A stretch of DNA of 5,127 nucleotides from contig DAIOHQ010000303.1 of NCBI GenBank assembly GCA_036744635.1, positions 1 through 5,127 on the forward strand, written 5' to 3'. Positions within the stretch are counted from its first letter, which is position 1; every line of letters starts with the position of its first letter. The notes beneath the pieces were generated by a model. That model did no database searches, was not told where the DNA came from, and saw only the letters and a program-made list of their open reading frames with translations. Position numbers and translations under genes: made by a program. Source of the DNA: DAIOHQ01 sp036744635. GTDB taxonomy: Bacteria; Planctomycetota; Phycisphaerae; Tepidisphaerales; Tepidisphaeraceae. Shown piece by piece: positions 1-5,125 of the stretch.

Positions 1-3
1 AGA

Positions 4-31
4 CACAGGTCTGCGAGTACGCCGACCTGTG
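4..31. repeat. Short inverted repeat / possible hairpin at the left edge
   Basis: CACAGGTC (4-11) and GACCTGTG (24-31) are perfect 8-base complementary arms around a 12-base loop. It could be the tail of a terminator for a gene left of the window, but no T-run follows on either strand, so the role is unknown. The rest of 1-102 shows no clear feature. Confidence 0.35.
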
Positions 32-132
32 GCACCCAAACTGACCCACTACCCGAATTTCTGCAACGTGATTCAGGAAACGCTCACCTGCTCATCCCTT
101 CATTGTCGAAGGACGGAGCGTATGATGCGGCC

Positions 133-573
133 ATGCGCATGCTCTTGTCGAAAGTGCTTCTGCTTGCCTGGGGTTTGTGGTTCGGCGGGCTGGTGATGCT
201 CTTCACCGCCGTCACCTCGTTGTTCAAAACCTTCGAGCCTGCCACCGCGGGGACGGCCGCGGCGGGAATCTTTCACCGCTTTGAGCGCTATCAACTCATT
301 CTCGGAGGCGTCTGCCTGCTCTGCGCTCTGGGGCTGCGCATGCTCAAGACCGGGCAGAACGCCATCCTCCTGCTGCTGCTGGGAATCGCGACGGCTGCGG
401 CGCTGGCGGAAGCGACGCTCATCGGCCCGCAGATGCAGGCGTTGCGCCAGCAGGAACAGACGCATGGCGAATCGTTCAAGCGCCGGCATGGATATTCGAT
501 GATGATCTATCTCGGCGAGACGGTGATCCTGCTCGGCGCCGGGATTGCACTGCCGAACCGTGTCGGCCAGTGA
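133..573 (+). CDS. Small four-helix membrane protein, DUF4149/TMEM205-like
   Basis: A 146-residue integral membrane protein of unknown biochemical role. Four hydrophobic segments are visible at about residues 5-27, 52-71, 76-97 and 121-141. Features typical of the DUF4149/TMEM205-like family as I remember it are WFGG at 16-19 in the first helix, FERYQ at 50-54 entering the second, IGPQMQALR at 97-105 after the third, and RHG at 118-120 before the last helix. Length is normal for that family. I chose ATG 133 because the first helix begins there; GGAG at 115-118 and AAGGA at 109-113 lie upstream but at a long spacing. ATG 139 and TTG 103 are in-frame alternatives, and the frame is open all the way to base 1, so a longer protein cannot be excluded. 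The gene stands alone and converges on the isomerase gene. Family assignment rests on motif memory, not a search. Confidence 0.75.
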   Translation: MRMLLSKVLLLAWGLWFGGLVMLFTAVTSLFKTFEPATAGTAAAGIFHRFERYQLILGGVCLLCALGLRMLKTGQNAILLLLLGIATAAALAEATLIGPQMQALRQQEQTHGESFKRRHGYSMMIYLGETVILLGAGIALPNRVGQ

Positions 574-589
574 GACGTTCAAGCTCCGC

Positions 590-653
590 CGTAGCACGGG
601 GGTCTCGCCCGTGTCCTTTGGATCGGAAACACGGGCGAGACGCCCGTACTACG
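590..653. repeat. Dispersed palindromic repeat, copy 1 (GTAGCACGGGCG family)
   Basis: Two 24-base arms (590-613 and 630-653) are near-perfect inverted copies around a 16-base loop. Each arm also contains its own smaller palindrome: CACGGGCG-AGA-CGCCCGTG on the right, and the same on the left with one changed base. Compared with the perfect copy inside kdsB (4169-4230), the left arm differs at base 601 (G for C) and the right arm at 648 (A for G). It sits between the stops of two convergent genes (573 and 671), where a transcribed hairpin could act as a bidirectional terminator or 3' end protector, though there is no adjacent T-run. I recall this repeat as common in Planctomycetota/Verrucomicrobiota genomes; copy number here is unknown. 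Confidence 0.88.
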
Positions 654-670
654 AGGAATTCGATCGTCGC

Positions 671-1522
671 CTACTTCTTGGCCGCCGCCGGCGCGGCTTC
701 GGCTTCTTCCTCGACCCCCAGTTTCATCCATTCCTTCAGCTTCTTCAGTGCATCGGGAAGAATCTCCTCCGGCTCGGCCAGCCCCGGCAACCAGGCTTTT
801 TCCCACTCCACCGTGATCCAACCCGTGTACCCAATCCCGCGCAGCCGCAGCAGGAATTTCTTCACCGGCACATCCCCCTCGCCCAGCTTGCAATAGGTCG
901 CCCCCAGCGAGCCAAGCTTGGCATCCTTCACCTGCGTATATTGAATCCGGCTGTTCAGCGTCGGCACGCTCAGGTAGGGAGATTCGCCGATGGTCGCGGC
1001 GTTGAAGACATCCCATGCCGCGGCAATCGATGGATGACTCAACCGATCGAGAATCGCCCACATCTCCTTGGCCGACCGAAACGAAAGCTGGTTTTCCACC
1101 ACGATCAGCACATCGCGCTCGGCCGCGTAATCCCCCAGCGGCACCAGCCAGTCGCCCAGGATCACGCCCGCCGACGCCCGGCTCTGCCCCGGCCAGACCT
1201 GGGTGTCGAAGATCTTCACCATCGGGCAGCCAACCTGCACCGCGGTGTCGACATACGTCCGCACCTCATCGGCCAGCAGCTTGTTGCGGCGCTTGTTGGC
1301 GGTCATGGCGACGGAACTGGCCAGACACGCAATCTGCACCCCCGCCTGCGCAAATGCGTCGCGGATGGCATCGGTCTCGCTGAAGAGGTTGACGCGGGTG
1401 AGGTTGGGCTCATCCAGAAAGCCGCGGATCTCAACGCCGTCGTACCCGTACTCCCGCGCCCGGGAGAGGATCGTCGGCACATCCCAAGTCGGGCAACTGA
1501 TCGTGCTGAATGCAAACTTCAT
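671..1522 (-). CDS. Sugar phosphate isomerase/epimerase-like TIM-barrel protein
   Basis: A 283-residue soluble protein of the xylose isomerase-like / AP endonuclease 2 TIM-barrel superfamily. It has the expected succession of strand motifs: KFAFST at 2-7, YDGVEIRG at 27-34, VQIACLASS at 62-70, VKIFDTQVW at 102-110, LIVVENQ at 139-145, AAAWDVFNA at 167-175, IQYTQVKDA at 193-201, GEGDVP at 214-219 and GWITVEWE at 234-241. Likely metal or substrate ligands are E143, D171 and E239. The histidines often found in the sixth and seventh strands are replaced by N174 and Q197, so metal binding may differ. The C-terminal tail (271-283) is a low-complexity Glu/Ala/Lys stretch. ATG 1522 starts exactly at the first strand; upstream is only a close AAAAGG. 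Families of this fold act on inositol derivatives, hydroxypyruvate, tagatose/psicose and others; the substrate cannot be told here. It is transcribed in the same direction as pyrG but 256 bases downstream of it, so probably separately. Confidence 0.85.
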   Translation of the reverse strand: MKFAFSTISCPTWDVPTILSRAREYGYDGVEIRGFLDEPNLTRVNLFSETDAIRDAFAQAGVQIACLASSVAMTANKRRNKLLADEVRTYVDTAVQVGCPMVKIFDTQVWPGQSRASAGVILGDWLVPLGDYAAERDVLIVVENQLSFRSAKEMWAILDRLSHPSIAAAWDVFNAATIGESPYLSVPTLNSRIQYTQVKDAKLGSLGATYCKLGEGDVPVKKFLLRLRGIGYTGWITVEWEKAWLPGLAEPEEILPDALKKLKEWMKLGVEEEAEAAPAAAKK

Positions 1523-1556
1523 AGGCCTTTTGCTCGGTTAGCGGGAAAATTCGGGA

Positions 1557-1668
1557 TTCACCGCAGAGACGCAGAGGACGCGGAGAATGAAACATCAAGA
1601 GCAGCTAACTAGCGCCTCTTCATGTTCATTGCTGAACCTCTCTGCGATCTCTGCGTCTCTGCGGTGAA
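1557..1668. repeat. Long inverted repeat, second family (TTCACCGCAGAGACGCAGAG)
   Basis: The 20-base arm TTCACCGCAGAGACGCAGAG (1557-1576) is perfectly complementary to 1649-1668. The next ten bases inward on each side (1577-1586 and 1639-1648) still match at 7 of 10. About 52 bases lie between the imperfect inner ends. Translated, the arms give peptides such as HRRDAEDAENE and DLCVSAV, which I recognise as typical false-protein products of a dispersed intergenic repeat in several phyla. It lies in the leader of the isomerase gene and downstream of pyrG, so it could form a strong RNA structure in either context. It has no sequence in common with the 590-653 repeat. Confidence 0.85.
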
Positions 1669-1702
1669 AATTTTCCGCGTGAAATTTCTTGCCACGGCGG
1701 CG

Positions 1703-1731
1703 AAGCTAAGCCAACCGGCGGCGGCGGTCAA
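1703..1731 (-). promoter_or_regulatory. Possible weak promoter for the isomerase gene
   Basis: Reading the minus strand, TTGACC (1731-1726) is followed after 17 bases by TAGCTT (1708-1703). The -35 matches the sigma70 consensus at 5 of 6 positions but the -10 at only 3 of 6. A transcript from here would run through the inverted repeat at 1557-1668 before reaching ATG 1522, giving a leader of about 170 bases. Weak evidence, offered only because no better promoter is visible between 1523 and 1778. Confidence 0.2.
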
Positions 1732-1748
1732 GAACGCCCGAGCCGCCC

Positions 1749-1772
1749 GCGTCCCCGCGTCCCCGCGTCCCC
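1749..1772. repeat. Tandem octamer GCGTCCCC x3
   Basis: Three exact head-to-tail copies of GCGTCCCC end a few bases from the pyrG stop codon (1779-1781). It lies between pyrG and the isomerase gene. Such short GC-rich arrays can expand or contract by slippage; no function is suggested by the sequence. Confidence 0.8.
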
Positions 1773-1778
1773 GCGCGG

Positions 1779-3524
1779 TCACACCGTCTGCGCCTGCCGC
1801 TTATGGCTTTGGGAGAACTCGACGGCCGACTTGATCAACCCCATGAACAGCGGCTGCGGGCGCAGTGGCCGGCTGGTCAGCTCGGGATGGGCCTGGGTGC
1901 CGATAAAGTAGGGGTGTACATCCTGAGACAGCTCGAGAATCTGCATGATCGGCTGGCTGGGGTGCTTGCCGCTGAAGATCATGCCATGCTCTTCCAGCGT
2001 GGCGATGTAGCGGGGATCGACTTCGTAGCGGTGGCGGAAGCGCAGGCGGATGCGCCCAGCGTTATCGAACAGCCGGCTCGCCAGCGTGCCGGCTTTGATC
2101 TCCACTTCTTTGCCCCCCAGCCGCATGTTGCCGCCCAGCCCTTCGATCGCCTTCTGCTCGGGCAGGATGTCGATCACCGGCTCGCTCGCGTTGCGCTCGA
2201 ATTCCGTGCTGTTGGCCCCGGCGATGCCGCAGACGTTGCGGGCGTATTCGATCACCGCCATCTGGAAACCGAGGCACAACCCCAGATAGGGGATCTTGTG
2301 CTCGCGGGCGTGGCGGATGCACTCGATCTTTCCCTCGGTGCCGCGCACGCCGAAGCCGCCGGGAACGATGATCCCGTGGCAGTCGGCCAGTTCCCGGCCG
2401 ACGTTGCGGTGGTCGATCAAGGTGGTGTCGAGCCACTTGATCTTGACCTCCACATTGTTGTGGACGCCGGAGTGCTCGCACGCCTTGATCACGCTGGCAT
2501 AGGCATCGCGCAGCGAAGTGTACTTCCCGGTCACCGCGATGGTGACCTCCTTGCGGGCCTTGCCGATCTTGTCCACGAATCCCCGCCATTGCCGATGGTT
2601 GCGCTCCTCGGCGCGCTGGTCAACCCGGTCGTGCAGATCCAGCAGGGTCAGCACCTCCCGGTCCATGTTCTCCTCGTGCAGCGACTCGGGAATCAAATAG
2701 ATGCTGCTGACATCGTGCATCGAAAAGACCCGCCGCATCGGCACGTTCGTGTACATCGAGATTTTCTGCCGCACCTTCTCGTTTACCGGATTGGTCGCCC
2801 GGCAGGCGATGATGCTGGGCATGATCCCCATCTCCATCAGCCGCTTGATGCCAAGCTGGGCGGCCTTGGATTTCTGCTCCCCCAACGTCCCGGGCTCCAG
2901 CACGTAGGTCAGGGCGACGTAGATCACCGCGCCCTCACCTTCTTCATAGGCCAACTGCCGGCAGGCCTCCAGATAGAACGAGTTCTCGTAATCCCCGACC
3001 GTCCCGCCCACCTCGATGAACACCACATCGGCATCGCTCTTGGCCGCCAGCTCGCGCAGCTTGAGCTTGATCTCCCCGGTCACATGCGGAATCACCTGCA
3101 CATCGCGCCCCAGGTAGCCTCCCTCGCGCTCCTTCTTCAACACCGCCGACAGAATCTGCCCGTTGGTGGTGAAGTTGGCGGCCGTCAGGTCCTGGTCGAG
3201 CAGGCGCTCGTAGGTCCCCAGGTCCATGTCCGTCTCCATCCCATCATCCAGCACGAACACCTCGCCGTGGCGATAGGGGTTGAGGGTGCCGGAGTCGATG
3301 TTGAGATATCCCTCCATCTTGATCGGAGCGACGCGCAGTCCCTTATCCTGGATCAGCTTGGCCAGCGAGGAGGAGAAAATCCCCTTGCCCAGCCCGGACA
3401 TGACCGTGCCCACCACCACCACGTACTTGTGGAACCCCTTGCGATAACCCGGCGGCATCGGAGTATAAAACTCCGTCTCCTCCTGGGATTGGCCGATCTT
3501 GGTCAGCAGCTCTTCATTGCTCAT
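1779..3524 (-). CDS. pyrG: CTP synthase (glutamine-hydrolysing), divergent form
   Basis: A 581-residue cytosolic enzyme that converts UTP, ATP and glutamine to CTP, the last step of de novo pyrimidine nucleotide synthesis. The N-terminal synthase domain (about 31-300) has the phosphate-binding loop SGLGKG (43-48, K47), D101 and E171 matching the Mg-binding D72 and E140 of the E. coli enzyme, and QVIPHVT at 143-149. The GATase domain (about 325-575) has PGGFGVRG at 388-395, GLCLG at 415-419 with nucleophile C417, GGNMRLG at 464-470, FRHRYEV at 496-502 and the catalytic pair H546/E548. Odd points: an extension of about 30 residues before the first strand, and changes in near-invariant stretches (KMEGY for KLDPY, NIDSGT for NVDPGT, KSKAAQ for KTKPTQ). 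UTP-contact lysines and glutamine (K218, K220, Q223) remain. ATG 3524 has an excellent GAAGGA (3535-3530), 5 bases away. Last gene of the putative kdsB operon, 27 bases after the small membrane gene. Confidence 0.96.
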   Translation of the reverse strand: MSNEELLTKIGQSQEETEFYTPMPPGYRKGFHKYVVVVGTVMSGLGKGIFSSSLAKLIQDKGLRVAPIKMEGYLNIDSGTLNPYRHGEVFVLDDGMETDMDLGTYERLLDQDLTAANFTTNGQILSAVLKKEREGGYLGRDVQVIPHVTGEIKLKLRELAAKSDADVVFIEVGGTVGDYENSFYLEACRQLAYEEGEGAVIYVALTYVLEPGTLGEQKSKAAQLGIKRLMEMGIMPSIIACRATNPVNEKVRQKISMYTNVPMRRVFSMHDVSSIYLIPESLHEENMDREVLTLLDLHDRVDQRAEERNHRQWRGFVDKIGKARKEVTIAVTGKYTSLRDAYASVIKACEHSGVHNNVEVKIKWLDTTLIDHRNVGRELADCHGIIVPGGFGVRGTEGKIECIRHAREHKIPYLGLCLGFQMAVIEYARNVCGIAGANSTEFERNASEPVIDILPEQKAIEGLGGNMRLGGKEVEIKAGTLASRLFDNAGRIRLRFRHRYEVDPRYIATLEEHGMIFSGKHPSQPIMQILELSQDVHPYFIGTQAHPELTSRPLRPQPLFMGLIKSAVEFSQSHKRQAQTV

Positions 3525-3529
3525 AAAAT

Positions 3530-3535
3530 TCCTTC
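3530..3535 (-). promoter_or_regulatory. Ribosome binding site of pyrG
   Basis: GAAGGA on the minus strand, 5 bases before ATG 3524. It fixes the longer start of pyrG and thus supports the unusual N-terminal extension as translated, rather than a start nearer to residue 31. Confidence 0.75.
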
Positions 3536-3551
3536 AACACTTGCGACGCAT

Positions 3552-3752
3552 CTACCCGTCCCCGCGCATCCCCCTCGCCATCCAGATCGTCCCCGCCGCC
3601 GTCCCGACCGCTCCCAGCATCATCAGCACAATAAACCAGCGCAGCGGACTATCCCACCCCCCCAACTTCCACAGCGGCCAAGCCACCACCATGGTAATGA
3701 CCAGCAGCGCCACCGCCACCACGATCCGCAGCCGCCGCAACAGCGGCTTCAT
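3552..3752 (-). CDS. Small two-helix membrane protein in the kdsB-pyrG operon
   Basis: A 66-residue protein I do not recognise. It has a basic N-terminus (KPLLRRLR at 2-9) and two hydrophobic segments, about 10-28 and 38-58, joined by a short loop containing GGWDSP (31-36), and ends in a short Arg/Gly tail. The positive-inside rule suggests both ends in the cytoplasm. The codons show the strong G/C third-position bias of the neighbouring genes, and ATG 3752 is preceded by GGAG 5 bases upstream, so I take it as a real gene. It ends 27 bases before pyrG and begins 130 bases after kdsB, on the same strand. A run of seven G in the coding strand (3663-3657) encodes G31-G32. Function unknown; no link to nucleotide or KDO metabolism can be shown beyond position. 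Confidence 0.65.
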   Translation of the reverse strand: MKPLLRRLRIVVAVALLVITMVVAWPLWKLGGWDSPLRWFIVLMMLGAVGTAAGTIWMARGMRGDG

Positions 3753-3784
3753 GGCCTCTCCGCCGGCGCCTCAACGTACCCACT

Positions 3785-3847
3785 CCGGTGGGGCGGACAT
3801 TCCAGTCCGCCATGGCTGAATGAGCGGCGGGTGTACTCGCCCGCCCG
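3785..3847. repeat. Third dispersed palindromic repeat (two linked hairpins)
   Basis: Two adjacent short palindromes: GGCGGAC (3792-3798) with GTCCGCC (3805-3811) around a 6-base loop, and GGCGGG (3826-3831) with CCCGCC (3840-3845) around an 8-base loop. On the minus strand it would encode SAMADWNVRPTGVGT, a peptide pattern I recall from dispersed repeats of planctomycete-type genomes. It fills most of the gap between kdsB and the small membrane gene, so it would be transcribed within the operon and could affect polarity or mRNA stability. It is unrelated in sequence to the other two repeat families here. Confidence 0.6.
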
Positions 3848-3882
3848 ATTCCAGCCATATCTCCTCAACCGGACAATAATAC

Positions 3883-4749
3883 TCATCGCAGCTCCGATCG
3901 CGCCCGCGCCGGGCCCGCGCCAGCGCGATGCCGCCGCACAAAATCGGCATACTGCCCCGGCGTGTCAATTCCGTGGCTCGCCCGCTTCACCTTGAGCACA
4001 AAAATCGGCCGGCCGTGCTCCAAAACCCGCAACTGCTCCAGCTTTTCCGCCGACTCCAGCGGCGTCGGCGCCCACGCAGCAAATTCCAGCAGAAACGCCC
4101 GCCGATAGGCATAAATCCCCAGATGTAAGTAGTACGCCAGCCCGCCCGCGGAGGTCTTAGGGGGGGTTCGTAGCACGGGCGTCTCGCCCGTGTTTGCTGC
4201 CATCACCACGGGCGAGACGCCCGTGCTACGGGATGCGCCATCAGTTCCTGACAACACCACATCCCGGTGAAACGGAATGGCCGAGCGCGAGAAGTACAGC
4301 GCCCGCCCATCCATCCCCATCACCACCTTCACCAGATTCGGATCGCCGGCATCCGCCCCCAAAGGAAACTCCGTCGCCGCCGTGGCCATATCCCACGCGC
4401 CATCCTCCATCGCCGCGATCAGTCCATCCACCACCTCCGGCTCGATCTCCGGCTCATCCCCCTGCACGTTGACGATGATCCCATCCTCCATCCCCCGCAC
4501 GACTTCGGCAATCCGATCCGTCCCGCTCTGATGGCTCGCGGCCGTCATCACGCATTCCGTCCGAAACGGCCGCAGCGCCTCGACGATCCGCTTATCATCC
4601 GCCGCCACGATTACCCGCCCCACCCGCCGGCACTTCAACACTTGATCGGCCACATGCTGCACCAGCGGCCGCCCGGTCTCATCGGCGATCATCTTGGCGG
4701 GAAACCGGCTGGATGCAAAACGGGCGGGAATGACAACAGTCGCAGGCAA
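3883..4749 (-). CDS. kdsB: 3-deoxy-manno-octulosonate cytidylyltransferase (CMP-KDO synthetase) with repeat-derived insert
   Basis: A 288-residue cytosolic enzyme that couples CTP and KDO to CMP-KDO for lipopolysaccharide core assembly. Family motifs in order: VVIPARFASSRFPAK (5-19), the nucleotide-binding signature; IVAADD (47-52); HQSGTDRIAEV (73-83); IIVNVQGDEP (91-100); VKVV (140-143); ALYFSRSAIPFHRD (150-163); YYLHLGIYAYR (206-216); ESAEKLEQLR (232-241); HGIDTPGQ (259-266). The E. coli enzyme is 248 residues. The excess lies mainly between residues 164 and 205, where a palindromic repeat encodes RSTGVSPV...TGETPVLR (174-194), plus a short Arg/Ala-rich tail. I chose TTG 4749 because the conserved strand begins at once, GAGGA lies 7 bases upstream (4761-4757), and the promoter at 4828-4800 would put the longer GTG 4812 start outside the transcript. 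First gene of the putative operon; the CTP it uses is the product of pyrG, two genes downstream. Confidence 0.93.
   Translation of the reverse strand: MPATVVIPARFASSRFPAKMIADETGRPLVQHVADQVLKCRRVGRVIVAADDKRIVEALRPFRTECVMTAASHQSGTDRIAEVVRGMEDGIIVNVQGDEPEIEPEVVDGLIAAMEDGAWDMATAATEFPLGADAGDPNLVKVVMGMDGRALYFSRSAIPFHRDVVLSGTDGASRSTGVSPVVMAANTGETPVLRTPPKTSAGGLAYYLHLGIYAYRRAFLLEFAAWAPTPLESAEKLEQLRVLEHGRPIFVLKVKRASHGIDTPGQYADFVRRHRAGAGPARARSELR
4169..4230. repeat. Dispersed palindromic repeat, copy 2, inside kdsB
   Basis: Perfect 24-base inverted arms (4169-4192 and 4207-4230) flank a 14-base loop. Each arm is itself a hairpin: CACGGGCG-TCT-CGCCCGTG on the left, with AGA as the loop on the right. It belongs to the same family as 590-653. 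Unlike that copy it is wholly within a coding region, and its reading frame has no stop, so the host enzyme continues through it. The kdsB mRNA would carry a very stable stem here. Confidence 0.93.
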
Positions 4750-4756
4750 GATACAG

Positions 4757-4761
4757 TCCTC
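4757..4761 (-). promoter_or_regulatory. Ribosome binding site deciding the kdsB start
   Basis: GAGGA on the minus strand, 7 bases before TTG 4749. No comparable site precedes the other in-frame candidates (GTG 4812, TTG 4803, TTG 4788, GTG 4782) in a position as consistent with the promoter and with the conserved N-terminus. Confidence 0.6.
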
Positions 4762-4799
4762 ACGGGATGCGAGATCCCCCACCTCCAACCTGCCGCGCG

Positions 4800-4828
4800 A
4801 CAATACCGGCACCCCCAGAACCTGTCAA
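4800..4828 (-). promoter_or_regulatory. Sigma70-like promoter of the kdsB operon
   Basis: On the minus strand a perfect TTGACA (4828-4823) is followed after exactly 17 bases by TATTGT (4805-4800), which matches TATAAT at 4 of 6. Transcription would start near 4793, leaving a leader of about 43 bases to TTG 4749. Position, spacing and orientation fit well; activity is inferred, and planctomycete promoters are often less consensus-like. Confidence 0.6.
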
Positions 4829-4927
4829 ACACGCCTGCGGCGAGCAGTTCCGCGGGTACGCGGCCAATACGTCGCTGCGCGTTCCTGCGCGAAAGACTGT
4901 ACGAAGGATACGGGCCCTCCGGCTGTC

Positions 4928-5125
4928 TCATGGGAAAACTTTTCGGCCACACCAATAAGAAAAGCCCAGGAATAACCCCGCCGCCGCAGCGAAGCCCAGA
5001 CCAAAGAGGACAGCGTAACCCCCTCGCGGCAAAACGTCTTCGGGCCAGGCTGCGAGCTTGAAGGCGTATGCACTTAACACTACAGCGCTACGTCCGCATC
5101 GGATAGGAGCGAAGTCGTGAGTTCT
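4928..5125 (-). CDS. Candidate small membrane ORF, possibly partial
   Basis: A reading frame open on the minus strand from the right edge to TGA at 4930-4928. From the in-frame GTG 5080 it gives 50 residues: a polar start, AWPEDVLPRGG at about 11-21, a strongly hydrophobic Gly/Ala/Leu/Phe segment at 22-40, then YWCGRKVFP to the end. The single helix followed by positive charges looks protein-like. Against it: no good ribosome binding site before GTG 5080, no ATG in the window, and third-position bias weaker than in neighbouring genes. If real, its true start may lie beyond the window. It would end about 100 bases before the kdsB promoter. No family recognised. Confidence 0.3.
   Translation of the reverse strand, partial: RTHDFAPIRCGRSAVVLSAYAFKLAAWPEDVLPRGGYAVLFGLGFAAAAGLFLGFSYWCGRKVFP

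Noticed and set aside
590..653. CRISPR-like or transposon-end interpretation of the palindromic repeats
   Set aside because: There is no regular spacer array, no cas gene, no transposase, and no clear target-site duplication; the copies are single dispersed palindromes.
545..1612. Long + strand frame of 355 codons over the isomerase gene
   Set aside because: It is antisense to a convincing TIM-barrel gene, begins inside the end of the first gene and runs through two repeats (STGVSPV and HRRDAEDAE peptides).
1779..1860. Classical intrinsic terminator after pyrG
   Set aside because: No GC hairpin followed by a T-run is visible on the minus strand past the stop; only GC-rich tandem octamers and the distant inverted repeat occur.
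3649..3858. Minus-strand frame of 69 codons starting at ATG 3858
   Set aside because: Its N-terminal half is repeat sequence and the rest is an out-of-frame reading of the membrane gene; kept only as a finding about the orphan start.
1803..3995. Long + strand open frame of 730 codons
   Set aside because: It lies opposite pyrG and kdsB, is rich in His, Gln, Arg and Pro, and has no recognisable motif; it is the usual antisense shadow of high-GC genes.
4267..5061. + strand frame of 264 codons opposite kdsB
   Set aside because: Antisense shadow with His/Arg/Pro-rich composition; kdsB on the other strand has full family motifs.
4825..5073. Minus-strand frame of 82 codons upstream of kdsB
   Set aside because: Arg/Ser-rich, overlaps the kdsB promoter, and a neighbouring frame over the same bases gives a cleaner membrane-protein pattern.
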